A DNA stretch of 64,000 bases from Lasiosphaeria ovina (lineage: Eukaryota > Ascomycota > Sordariomycetes > Sordariales > Lasiosphaeriaceae): the NCBI GenBank assembly GCA_033439765.1, contig JAULSN010000002.1:1736001-1800000 (forward strand). The letters are read 5' to 3'. The notes under the pieces are model-generated. The model was not told where the DNA came from. It worked only from the letters and a program-made list of their open reading frames with translations, and ran no database searches. The position numbers and the translations under genes were made by a program. Of the stretch, positions 1-10,088 are shown piece by piece (within the stretch, counting starts at the first letter, position 1; each line of letters starts with the position of its first letter).

Positions 1-340
1 CGGGTGGTATCTTTATAAATACCTTATAGGGTAAGGGGGTATATACAAAGGCGTTAACGACGTCGTACTATAGTAACTCAAGGTCGAAGCGCGCCGCTAT
101 GGCGAGCAGTATTTGGAATGACTTCCCGGCGAGGGTGGCCGTATAAGTGTTTTCGTAGGCTCCCCGGGACTATTGATCTCCCCTTATAATAAGGCGGCAT
201 TTTGCCTTTAGGAGGTAGCCGTATTTATCGTATTTGTAGGTTATCACCCATATATAGTCTAGTATTTGGCGCCCTATAGCTACCTCTATAGCTATACGGC
301 TAAATGACTTCATCTCCCTATACCCTTAAAGGTATAAGTC
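1..340 (-). pseudogene. copia reverse transcriptase, N-terminal part
   Basis: Minus-strand reading gives the opening of a copia RT: WVITYKYDKYGYLLKAKCRL (the WVFxYKxDxxGxLxKxKARLV pattern) at about 220-285, then a stop, then LAGKSFQILLAIAARFDLE, another stop, and YDVVNAF with the first catalytic Asp at 62-64. The window ends before the second catalytic motif (YVDD). Stops replace Gln codons, consistent with RIP. Confidence 0.85.
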
Positions 341-1179
341 CTGACCTTTACGAAATATCCTAGCTAGAGGGTAATTTCTCAAGTTAGCTGGGGTCTTTGG
401 AGGGGGTGGAAGGTCTTTCCTATAGTAGCGCCTATTCGGGCTCTTCCTCAGGCCCGGCATTACCGGATCCTGAGCTTCGGGGCGCTCGGCACGGTCCCGG
501 CTTATAAGCTTCCGTAGCTGTGTCTTCGTAACGGGCTTCCCGTTCACCGTACCGATGCTCCTAGAGAGGCGCCCTACTATGAAGGCTGCCTCCCAGTATT
601 GTTAAGGGTGGTAAATATCCTACTATTAATCCTGAGAGGAGAGGCGAGGGCCTATTACCCCCCCTATTCCTTTGTTAGGGAGGTTACCGAATGATCCGGC
701 GGCTAGTGCTGCGGCGGGAGGTGGTGTGCTCACGGGCGTTAGGTACGGGTACGGCTCTTCCGTATTAGGGTGATTAGTCCTGGCGGGCACGTACTCGCCC
801 GGTAGGCTCCTTTCTTAAGCGGCCGGGCCCGGCGGGTGGTCTTCACCGGCCGGTTCCCCTATAGGCGGGCGGTCTTCACCGGCTTGTAGTTGGTCCGGAG
901 GCTGATCCTTAGGACCGCTAACGTAAATAACATCCTTAGCCTTATCTTCGCCGTACAACTATATACCGGGCTCGGTAAGCTCTTCGTCTTCGCCTTAAGG
1001 GGCTTCTTCGTCCCTATTCTATAAGTGAGACGCGCCTTCTAGGCGCGTAGTACGAAGCTATGCTTCAAACTCTTCCGTTATAATACGAAGAAGGTCATCC
1101 TTCAGGGCTTCCTTATTTCTATTAAAGAAGTGCCTTTCATTGAATAATACGTTACGTATATGGATGACCTTATTCAGGT

Positions 1180-1935
1180 GTGGTACCTATACTTCGTAAA
1201 TATGGCTAGATCGGTAACTAACTAGGTAGCCGATCCAGGCCCTCGGGTCAAGCTTCTACCGCTTGTTTTTCTTCTTCTTTATATCCCTTATTATCGCGAA
1301 CACCTTATAGCCGTATGCCCTTAGGTGAGCCTGGTACGGGAGACGTACTGAGCCCGGTATGCCGTCCTGAGCGGCGATATAGGTATAGAGGACTTCGTAC
1401 GGGGATCTCCAGTTAGTACCCTGGCGTAGAGTCCGGTTATACAGGTAGACTGCTACGTAGATAATTCGGGGTTAGAGGTAGGCCGGGAGCCGAGTATACG
1501 CCCGTATAGCCCGGGCTTTGACCTTAATAATGCCGTTAGACCTTTCTACGCCTCCGTTCTATACCGGCGTATCTGGTACTAAGGGCCTTAATTATATGAA
1601 GCGGGCGGCGAGCTCATTAGTCACCCTATTACTCACTAATAGCTCGTTATCGCTCTTAAAGATCTTGGGTATAAGGTTATATTAATACTTCATTACCCCG
1701 AGGAAGTTCCGAATAGCTAGAAGGATGACTTCCTTAACGGTCTTCCCTTTTATCGTAACGAGGAAGATATAGCCGGTAAAACGCTCCGTAAATATTATAA
1801 TTCTATTATTATTAGCGCCGTTAATCTCCTCGGTTTCTATATCTATAAAATCGATCGCCTAGACGTCGCCAGGCAGGTATAGGTCCTTTAGCGCCCTACT
1901 CACGTCCTCTATGATCTTTAAGACTATATAGGTAT
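1180..1935 (-). pseudogene. copia integrase core remnant (DDE)
   Basis: The minus strand keeps an integrase core. The first catalytic Asp is in AIDFID (about 1846-1860), the second in KSDNE (1649-1651), and the Glu in GGVERSNG (1544-1546). The Asp-to-Glu spacing is about 35 residues, as in retroviral-type integrases. The C-terminal end shows the copia hallmark close to WIGYLV near 1220. At least five in-frame TAG/TAA codons sit at positions where copia integrases have Gln or Trp. The family match is clear and the protein is not translatable. Confidence 0.85.
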
Positions 1936-2099
1936 TGTATTTAACGGTTATAGGCCCTTTTATAAACGTTATTTAAAGCTTCACTCCCTTAGAGTAGCTA
2001 GCCAGTTACCTAAGTATAGCGGGCCCGGGATGACCGAGCCTTAGGTGCTAAAGGTCACCGTTACCGTCGAGGGGCGCTCGCTTAGTACGGCTATTATAG

Positions 2100-2600
2100 A
2101 GGCGATAATAGTTAACGAAGGCTACGTTATAGACCGAAGGTAGGTCCTCAATAACGAATTAGCCGTATTTATTAGTCAGCTCGGCTACTACGGTTTCATC
2201 CTACCTATATAGTTAATTATAAGGGGCTCTATTATTCCAGAAGTAGCCTCTCTTTCGTAGCTGCCGAAGTAATACCAGGTTATATATAAAGCCCTCGTAG
2301 AAGGCTACGTCGCGAAGCTTCATAATGCTTTTCCTACCGGCGGCTTATACTTCGACGTTAACGTCTCCGTAGCTAAGTATGGCTATAGTAGTCTCCCCGG
2401 CGTATACGTAGTTATCGCGAGGCGCGGCCCGGTAGTTATGGAAGCGAGCTAGATTATTAAAGATATGGATTGTAGTACCTAAGTCGAGAATGGCTAAGTT
2501 ATAAAGGGGATATAACCCTATTAAGAATGCTCCCTTCTATAGGCCTGCCTTTATAATTAGGAATAAAGCCTTAGTGACCTTTACTAAGCCGGCTAGTTAG
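2100..2600 (-). pseudogene. copia aspartic protease remnant
   Basis: At about 2455-2495 the minus strand reads AILDLGTTIHIF, matching the copia protease active-site pattern (hydrophobic-LDSGAT-xH). The catalytic Asp is kept and Ser/Ala of the DSGA core are changed to Leu/Thr. The motif is followed by a segment similar to the GAG-pre-integrase linker (RDVAFYEGFIYNLVLLRQL). Stops interrupt the frame at about 2335 and 2220. This protease would process the Gag-Pol polyprotein; here it is only a remnant. Confidence 0.7.
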
Positions 2601-2639
2601 CTTAACTACTTATTATTTTTCCCGCCTCTTCTACCTTCC

Positions 2640-3766
2640 TCTATAATCTTCTTAAGGCCCTCGTTATTCTTTAGACTCGCTTCGACGAGTCCCTAAATAA
2701 GGGGGTTAGGTCTAAAGTACTCGCTAGCCAGCTCCGGGAATATATAGAAGCATATAGCTATATCGTGCCCCCCGAACGTACACGCCCTATAACGGCCCTT
2801 AGCGGCGTTATTAGTACTACGTTACCTCTTCACCCTATCGGTTAATATGCTTCTTTCCCGGGTATTATTATTTTTCCGGCCCGGGTTGAAGCCGCTATTA
2901 CGGCCCCTACTTCTACTACCTCGGCTTATCGATCTTCCCCTAGAAGCTCTGCCTTCTTCGTGAGTCTGACCTTCAGGCGTAAGGCCGTTGAACGTAGCGA
3001 GCCCCGTATATACCTGGCTTATATATAACTTCGGCAGGGTCACGGCGATATGGTTCAGCAAGTCTACTACAACTATAGGGTATATGAGGGTCCCTACGAG
3101 GACCTCGGCTTCCTTCGTGACCCGAAAGGTTGTGCTCTAGGCGTTAAGAGCCTTGACCTCTTCCTATACGGTGGCGGCGATTAGATCCCGGAACTATATA
3201 GCTACCGTAAGGGCCTCGGGCATGTTGTACGCGCGAGCCTTCGTTATTAAGTGGTTCCATTCGGTCACCTACTATACTAGCTTCTTATTCCATTTAGTAA
3301 TTACGGCGTAGTAGTTCCTCAGCGATACTTCGTAGCCTCTACCGAGTAGCTATACGGCGGGGGTACTAATACTCTTGAGGTTATTATACCACTACTATAC
3401 TATCTATCCTTCCTAATAGGTCACCTCCCTATATTATTATATAACGTAGTCCCTAACCCACGTCTCCAGCGCTCCTATACCGTATATATATTCTTTCTAG
3501 TTCTTGAAGTCAAGCTCGTACCGGCGGTAATCGTCGTTGAATACGGTACGGTTCGCTACTATGAGCTGTCGTACGTATTGAACCACCGGTACGGCGTCGG
3601 AGTAGTCGGTGACGACCGGGGCCGTAGGCCTGAGTGGCGGCTATAGAGGAGGTTGTTAAGCGTGGTCGACAAATTCCTAGATTATTAGGTCCCTAGCCTT
3701 AGACCTGAATAATGCGGACCAGTCTGGCCAGTCCCTGGGTCCGTTAAAGGTAGTATCTGTTGACAT
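2640..3766 (-). pseudogene. copia Gag region with degenerate zinc knuckle
   Basis: Begins with a start codon at 3766 and an N-terminus carrying the motif FNGPRDWPDW, typical of fungal copia Gag. It is interrupted by stops soon afterwards. An Arg/Ser/Gly-rich basic linker lies at about 2860-2960. A zinc knuckle follows at about 2757-2800 and reads Y-x2-C-x4-H-x4-C. The first ligand is Tyr (TAT) where Cys (TGT) is expected, which is one G-to-A change and fits RIP. Gag packages the element RNA in virus-like particles; this copy cannot make an intact one. Confidence 0.75.
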
Positions 3767-4120
3767 CGTGATGTTGTTACGCGGGGTAAGGGGCGAATGT
3801 AACGGTAGCACAGGACGGAAGGGCAGGATCTGGTCGATGCAGGTATGTTGATGCGTGTTGGAATGCGTATAGCTTCAATCGCGTAGTTATTTGAGCCTTG
3901 TAGCGATTGAGAGCGCAATTCGGCTGCGTTGCGCGTATTCAGACTGTTAATTGTCACATACAACGGTATGCATCCTCAGGGCAAAAGAGTGCTTGTATTA
4001 GGAAGAAGAAAGAAAGGTGGGCATAGCCTTGATACCGTAGCTTTGAGCGGCATGCGGCTTACATTGCCTAGGCCGTAGGTGGCCTAGCATATACGCCACC
4101 TGCGCCCAGTTGTGGCTCAA
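3767..4120. other. Probable 5' leader/LTR zone of the copia element
   Basis: A 5' LTR and primer-binding site should lie just outside the Gag start, that is in this interval. Base composition changes here from the TA-rich element to mixed sequence. I could not identify LTR ends (TG...CA), a target-site duplication or a tRNA-complementary primer site, because the other LTR is outside the window. No protein-coding signal was recognised. Confidence 0.3.
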
Positions 4121-4594
4121 ATGCGGCTTCTTCCGACAGTTACTGGGCACTATCTGGTTCAGGGTCAAGCTCATCACATGCCGCCACCAGGCACGGCTTG
4201 GAGCACCCAGCACATGTCTTCGCCGCAGATGCAGTATCATTCGCAGCAGCAACAAGACTTTCCCATAATACGACACCAGCCATCATCGTCATTCAGTCAG
4301 CTGAGTCAACCTCCAGCTCCAGCCTATTCCTTCTATCCCCCAGGTCACGAGCCGTCTTCGGGAATACAGCTATTAGAACCCCCCTCTTCTATTCCATCAC
4401 AGACTTCGTCCTCTTCCTCCTCCTCCTCCCCGCGCCTCGACTTACAGGTCCCTCTCACCCCTTACCTCGCCTACCGATCCCCAAGTGACGAGCTCCCTCC
4501 TCCTCCCCCAACACGCCTCGCCTATCGCTCATATCACTCCTTTCCGCCAGCGCCGCGCTCGCAGACTTCTTCGTCCGTTCCTCCGGGACATCCA

Positions 4595-4625
<31 letters not shown>

Positions 4626-4855
4626 CCTATGGGCAGTACTTCACACACTCGACGCCGCACCCGAGCAGCCAGTACAGAGTGATGACTGGCAGCAACCCCC
4701 TGCCGCCGGAAGCAAACTCCAAGGGTATAAACGAAGGGAACCTACTGGGAACAGCGGCACACCCAGTCGAGATTGGAACCATCGACAGCAAGCGGCACCT
4801 TCCCTCGGGCGTCTTGGAGCTGCCGGGTGAGTGGTATCATGCCGAGCTGGAGTGA
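4121..4855 (+). CDS. Hypothetical Pro/Gln/Ser-rich protein (possible gene remnant)
   Basis: An open frame of 244 residues from the first ATG at 4121; an in-frame TAG lies upstream at 4085. The protein is almost entirely low complexity: Pro/Ser/Tyr-rich blocks, a run of Ser at about residue 98-108, and about ten Gln encoded by a pure CAG repeat near 4593-4623. The last 60 residues are less biased and end in GEWYHAELE. Such sequence is common in disordered arms of fungal transcription factors or RNA-binding proteins, but no folded domain is visible. It begins within about 350 bases of the RIP-damaged retrotransposon, so it may be the 3' part of a gene whose 5' end was lost to the insertion. It could also be a spurious ORF. 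Confidence 0.4.
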
Positions 4856-4858
4856 ATG

Positions 4859-6831
4859 ACGGCTGCGTCCATCTGCACTATGAAATTAGGTGCCCCGGGC
4901 ATGGACCCTCGGGTGGCATTTGGGGAGAATGATAATTTACCTAACGAGCCAAGGCGTACTGGGCATTTCCCTAGGCTGAGCTAAGTCCTAGGGGTATAAC
5001 TCTTTCTCGACGCAAGTGTATTTGGCGGGGAGTACCGGGGATATCACTAGCTTAACTAAGATTCACTGCCTCATCTCAAGTTTCTAATAATTTACGGCAT
5101 TTTTCGAGAGGTCGCCCAACTCAACCTCGAGGGCGGACAATACTATAGGGCTAGGGCAACGTGAAGATGCTGGTTTTCTATTTACTGCTTTGGGCGGTGT
5201 TTTGGGTATGTCTCCGTCCGGTTCGTGCCGCGGAGGGGGTTGGAGCTGGGGTTCATTATGCTTGGGGAAAGTTGAGGGTGTGCTCTGTCCGGATGCGTGG
5301 AAAATTCAGGGGGCCTGCTACTCAGTCGGTGCAAAGCTCTGAACAGACGACAGAAGATGCATCGTCCAGAGAAGCAGACTAGTCCGTACCTCTCGAGCGA
5401 CTACCGCATCCCGCTGCGGAGGGTCAGAGGGCAGCCTAAAAGAATCAGCGACTTGAGGATTCGGCGAGATCCAGCTGCAATTGCGCAGTGGCAATGAGGG
5501 TGGCAGCAATATATGGAAGCGGGCTAGGAGACTTTATATCGCTATCTTACTAGACCAGCATATTGCTGTAAGATGATACTGTAAGGGAAGGCAGGTACGC
5601 CGGATCAAGGTGGTCACAATGGCAGGGTGAGCAATGCCTGGAAAAGGTGTAAGACTTCAACCAGACCTTCGCGATGAGGTGTGGGCGAGGGCCCTACTCA
5701 TGTGCACGGCTTGCCAGGTGATGCGTGCGCGTAGTACATGACATACCAGCCTAAAATATACCAGTAAATGATATACCAGTACATGCTGCATGACCTTGTG
5801 GCCCAGAACAGGGCTGGTGTCACAGCCTCTACTCTGAAGAACATGCCGCCACCGAGCTGTTGGCAACATTGTACCGGCCCGAGCGGCGGGTGTTTGTCAA
5901 GACAACCTTTGACGAGGCCAAGTACCTGGACACAGTCCAGATCTATAAGAATCACAGTACCCCGATCACAGTCCAGGTCTATAAAGGTCCGAAGAGAGCG
6001 CCTCTGCCGAAGGGAGGGCCACCGGGGAGCCGCGTCCCCAGGGGAATAAAGAACCACTGCCTAGACATTTAAGGTGAGGGTTGGACTCTGTCTTGTCGCG
6101 TAGCCCATAATTACATATTAAAGCCGAAAGAGAATGAAGATCTAGTAACAAATAAGAGAATAAGTAAAAGTGAATCGCTCTCTACCATACCTACTATTTG
6201 CTAGTTTAAGTTGCATGTCCAGAGTTCCGTAAACAGATTATATGACTGCAGATAAGATGCCATAATTAACTTGTTATCAATTCTAAAACGTCGTCGCCTA
6301 CCTAATTATAGAGTGTAGCTGTACCTGCTCTGGGTCAATTTGTTATAATCTCTCCAAACGAATTCCCGTTGAACTAATATTACTACTACAGTCACATATG
6401 AAACTAATAGTGCAACGGTGTGCCGTTACGCCAGAAGACAAAACAGATACCTGTTGCCTGTACTCTGGGCAACAGCAACTATATGGAACCAACCCCCACC
6501 ACAACAAGTAGGGCAAAATCACGAGCCATTTCAGCGGAGCTACAGGTCCGAGGCAAGTTTCTCAGGGCATCTAGTTGCTTCCACGTTCCAAGTCTAATTA
6601 GTCTCCGTAGCGTTAGCCATTAATCTCATAAATGTATAGTTGAGCTGAGCCTGTAGTCACGTGGCCATGCACTCTCATTGTGGCCAAGAGTTAACTAAAA
6701 GCCTTGTCTTACCTTTGCGCGATTTTCGGCCCACGAGAGTCGACGACACGCCGATTCCACCACGAGACGACTGACTCGCGACTCGTAAGACTAGTCTAGG
6801 TCACTAACGCGGCGACACATATCAACTGGCA
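4859..6831. other. Intergenic, no supported gene
   Basis: About 2 kb without a convincing gene. A short frame at 5167-5382 starts with a hydrophobic stretch resembling a signal peptide, but it has no further domain and no supporting codon pattern. Short imperfect direct repeats occur at about 5736-5790 (ATATACCAGTA twice) and 5930-5990 (CACAGTCCAG, CTATAA twice). The right end must carry the promoter of the HET gene; I could not pick a TATA box. Confidence 0.5.
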
Positions 6832-9222
6832 ATGAATTTCAATCCCGTTATTCTTGTCCTTTCGGCGATGAACCTTGCCGCAGACTCGGCCGTCAGGCTC
6901 ACGACCGACGTGGCCGCCGGGCTTGTCCAGAAGGTTCAGTCGCCTCTAGAAAACGTGCCTGGTTTTCAATACTATGATACTATCGGTACCGATAGCCTTC
7001 GACTCTTGAGATTTGTTGACCGCCCACCGGGCACCCCAGCACCACACAACCTGCGCCTCGAACTAGAACTAGTCCTAGAAACACACTCTATAGGTCTGGA
7101 CTGCCCAAAATATGTCGCCCTTTCCTACGCTTGGGGACCACCAAACATGGGCGCCCTGCAGGAGTACACGTCGGTGGAAAGAAAGTCAGTGTGGATCAAC
7201 AGCTGTCGCTTTGAAATTCGACCAAACCTCTACGATGCCCTGAACCATCTCCAGCAACTCTTCCCGCCAAGCACATACTTTTGGGCCGACGCCATCTGCA
7301 TCAACCAGGACAATAGCACGGAAATTGGGCAGCAGTTTGGCATCATGGACCTGGTGTACAGCCGAGCCGACGAGACGATTATCTGGCTCGGGAAGAAGAG
7401 CCGCCACACTGCCGAGGCTGCCGTGCTCCTGACCAGAGACGCCGGGGCAGTAAGAGGGGCAGCCAAACACCTGCTCGAGAAAACCATTGCCGGCTATTAC
7501 CAGACGCCCATCTTCGCCGTCGATACCACGGCATTCTCCCAGTTTGGCGTCACGCCACTGACGGAGCAGAACTGGACCTCTCTCGCTGATCTGCTCAGTA
7601 GACGATGGTTCGGGCGCGCTTGGATGGTCCAAGAAGTGGCCCTCTCCAAGCGCATCCGCGTCTTGTGCGGCGACATATTCATTGAATGGGACGTGATTGC
7701 GAACTTTGCCATCTTCATTTGCCTAACGCACACTATTATCAGCTTCCTCCAATTCTACCCAAACAACCCATCGTTTCTCTTCATGGCCGCTGGCTTTACC
7801 TTTACGACGTCGCTCGAGCTCGTCAGCTCGTGGTACCGAGGAAACGTGTTTGGTTCTTCTGGTCTCCTAGAGGGAATAGATTGCGTGGCCGGGCTCGGGC
7901 TGGAAGAAAAAGGACCCGGGAGCCTCTTGCTCAAGCTCATTCTGACCACCTACGGCTTTTCGGCCACACAACGGCGAGACAAGCTCTACTCGCACTACGG
8001 CATCCTGCACAGCCTGGCCGGCCTCGACTACAAGACCCACCCCAGCTTTCTGCCAGACAGGGACAAATCCACACCCGATGCCGACATTTTCCTGCGCCTC
8101 GGCCGGGTCATGATCCAAGAGACCAAGACTCTGCATCTCATCACCCTCAGCGGCGAGGCGGGCTACCCTTGGTGGCCCTTGCCCCCGCGAATAAAGCACC
8201 TCCCGACATGGATGCCCGATTTCTCTCCCTACCGCATGAACCTTCCCCTCCTCGGTCCCAGCTTCCGACAGTCTCGAAATTTCGACAGTTCGGCCAGCCG
8301 CAAGACGGCCCAAATCCTCCCCGCACACAAGCTCCGCGAACTCGAGCCACTCCTCTCCGACAACGAACCCAACAAGCTCTACGTCTCCGCCACCAGGCTC
8401 GGCACCATCACCCGGCTAGGAGACTCTTGGTCCGACATGTCCATCCACCGCCGCTTCTCCGCCACTTTCGACCTGCTCCTCAGCCTCCCGTCCCCATACC
8501 CCCACACGAACCCCAGCCAAGGCACCGCCGAAATCTTCTGGCGCACGCTCCTCACCGACAGCGACGTGTCCAACACGCCCGCCCACCCGGACCTCGGCCA
8601 CGTCTTCTTCCGCTCCTGGCTCGCCTCCAAGACCTTCCAGGCCCTCCTCTCGCAGCTCGACGCCCCCGTGTCCGCGCTGCGTGCCGCCATGAAAAACCCC
8701 GCCAGCGAACTCGACAGAGTCTTTTCCTCGGGACTCTTCCCTGCCTTGGACCAACTCGCACGCGCCGACGGCCCGACGGGCAGCAGCATCTTCCCCACGC
8801 AGGCAGACCTCCGGCAGCACCTAGCGGCGCTCGGCCACCCCGCCGCTGCCTCCCCGGGAGGGGGGGGGCCCTTGAATCTGGTGGCCGCCGCAAAGGGGCT
8901 GCTGCAGTACCAGGCGCGCAAGCGCGAGCACGTCCGGGGGCTGGAAGGCGGCGCGCGCCAGTTCAACACGTTCGCGCAGTACTATGCCAACTACAAGCGG
9001 CTGTTTGCGACGGACACGGGGTACATTGGGAGTGCCACGGAAGAGATCCGGCAAGGGCAGACGGTGTGGCTGCTGTACGGTTGTCCGACGCCCATGGTTT
9101 TGGAGGCGGGCAGGGGGGACGGGTGCAGAGTTGTTGGGGACGCGTATGTGCATGGGGCCATGTTTGGGGAGGCCGTGGTTGATGTGGAGAGGGCGAGGTG
9201 GGAGAGGGTTTGTCTTGTTTGA
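6832..9222 (+). CDS. HET-domain protein (heterokaryon incompatibility)
   Basis: Single-exon gene, 796 residues. The HET domain (PF06985 family) starts near residue 92 with YVALSYAWGP. It continues with WADAICINQD at about residue 150, IMDLVYSRADETIIWLG at about 175-195, and the FGRAWMVQEVALS block at about 260-275. These are the three classical conserved HET blocks. The C-terminus carries the usual distal HET-protein motif, GYIGSATEEIRQGQTVWLL followed by GDAYVHGAMFGEAV, so the protein looks complete. HET proteins trigger regulated cell death after fusion of genetically different hyphae or downstream of NLR sensors; partner and specificity cannot be inferred here. No NACHT, ankyrin or WD40 module is fused to it. 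The first 90 residues include a short hydrophobic stretch (residues 3-20) of unknown role. GC-rich codon use makes long shadow frames on both strands. Confidence 0.93.
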   Translation: MNFNPVILVLSAMNLAADSAVRLTTDVAAGLVQKVQSPLENVPGFQYYDTIGTDSLRLLRFVDRPPGTPAPHNLRLELELVLETHSIGLDCPKYVALSYAWGPPNMGALQEYTSVERKSVWINSCRFEIRPNLYDALNHLQQLFPPSTYFWADAICINQDNSTEIGQQFGIMDLVYSRADETIIWLGKKSRHTAEAAVLLTRDAGAVRGAAKHLLEKTIAGYYQTPIFAVDTTAFSQFGVTPLTEQNWTSLADLLSRRWFGRAWMVQEVALSKRIRVLCGDIFIEWDVIANFAIFICLTHTIISFLQFYPNNPSFLFMAAGFTFTTSLELVSSWYRGNVFGSSGLLEGIDCVAGLGLEEKGPGSLLLKLILTTYGFSATQRRDKLYSHYGILHSLAGLDYKTHPSFLPDRDKSTPDADIFLRLGRVMIQETKTLHLITLSGEAGYPWWPLPPRIKHLPTWMPDFSPYRMNLPLLGPSFRQSRNFDSSASRKTAQILPAHKLRELEPLLSDNEPNKLYVSATRLGTITRLGDSWSDMSIHRRFSATFDLLLSLPSPYPHTNPSQGTAEIFWRTLLTDSDVSNTPAHPDLGHVFFRSWLASKTFQALLSQLDAPVSALRAAMKNPASELDRVFSSGLFPALDQLARADGPTGSSIFPTQADLRQHLAALGHPAAASPGGGGPLNLVAAAKGLLQYQARKREHVRGLEGGARQFNTFAQYYANYKRLFATDTGYIGSATEEIRQGQTVWLLYGCPTPMVLEAGRGDGCRVVGDAYVHGAMFGEAVVDVERARWERVCLV

Positions 9223-10088
9223 TTTAATTAGGAATGAGTGCGTGAGGATTTAGGCACAGTCGAGTACCTGTTAAAAAAGGGACAAAAAAGTACGACTGAG
9301 CATTGCATTGCTGAGGCAACTTCATAGTCTCAAAGCGAAGACTGTGGTACTTAGGTACTCACAGGCTTGATGTTTTAAGTATATAGACTCTCTTAGATGA
9401 CTATGTTCACTTTTAGTGTGTGCGTGGTGATGGGTATAAGCCATTTCACTTTTGTGATAAATCTAACTGTGGAAGTCCCTCGCTGAGCAGAGCCTCCTTG
9501 AGTAGACGAAATAATACATACATAGACTCCCTCAGAAACGACTACTCCTGGCTAGTTGCTACTGTCAAGAAACGTATAATCGCTCTCATAATCGGATCTC
9601 GACGAGTCCGAGTTATTTACCGTTTTTCCTTCATTCATCGAGTTTGAGTTCTTTACCAAGGTGGAGTTGATAGCCTCGTCGAGTCACTAGACTGAAGCGA
9701 TTGGTGACATCTGGGCACGTAAAGGAGACGAAATATGCTTGCGGCTTAAGCAACAGGTGCTTTTTACGTGGTAGTAACGCTATCCGAAACCCATGTGCAA
9801 AAACAATGGACCATAAACATTAACTATTGACTACTCCGTACTGCCGCATGACGTCAAGTAACAAGAACTCCTAGATACCGTGTATTAAGAAGGATATGTA
9901 AAGGGTCGCAAGAAAATGGACGCAAGCCCCTTCCATGCTGCCCTTCACATTTGAGATGCAAAGAAAGGTAAAAACAGAATACACCACCGTTTATTTCGCT
10001 ACGACCACTACCGCTTTGTCCAATATATACGGGGACTCGAAATCCGCTTTCTTCATGGGTATCCAAAAAAAACCAGCTAGACCATTAT
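9223..10088. other. Intergenic between HET gene and GH72 gene
   Basis: 3' flank of the HET gene and, on the other strand, of the GH72 gene; both genes end here (convergent). The sequence is AT-leaning with no recognisable coding frame, repeat or RNA gene. Confidence 0.5.

Larger units (their letters stand above)
1..3766 (-). mobile_element. Ty1/copia LTR retrotransposon, RIP-degraded, cut by window edge
   Basis: Read on the minus strand, this stretch gives in order a copia-type Gag with a CCHC-like zinc knuckle, an aspartic protease, a DDE integrase and the start of reverse transcriptase, the PR-IN-RT order that separates Ty1/copia from Ty3/gypsy. No long ORF survives. In-frame TAG/TAA codons fall where Gln or Trp is expected, and the whole stretch is very rich in TA dinucleotides, as expected from repeat-induced point mutation (C:G to T:A). 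The probable Gag start codon is at 3766-3764. RNase H and the 3' LTR would lie left of the window. The element is inactive. Family assignment is confident; the 5' boundary is not resolved. Confidence 0.9.

Noticed and set aside
1..3766. AT-rich block as a centromere or telomere-proximal region
   Set aside because: The content is explained by one RIP-mutated copia element; no telomere repeat or other satellite is present.
3984..3998. A 15-base match (AAAGAGTGCTTGTAT) shared with 51975-51989, perhaps a solo-LTR link
   Set aside because: A 15-mer match in 64 kb is expected about by chance, and the flanks agree only in purine richness.
5167..5382. Small frame with a signal-peptide-like N-terminus
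   Set aside because: Only the first 24 residues look meaningful; the rest has no Cys pattern or homology typical of secreted proteins.
7686..9182. A 498-residue open frame overlapping the first HET gene on the same strand
   Set aside because: Arg/Pro-rich composition typical of an out-of-frame reading of GC-rich codons; the HET frame has the conserved domain.
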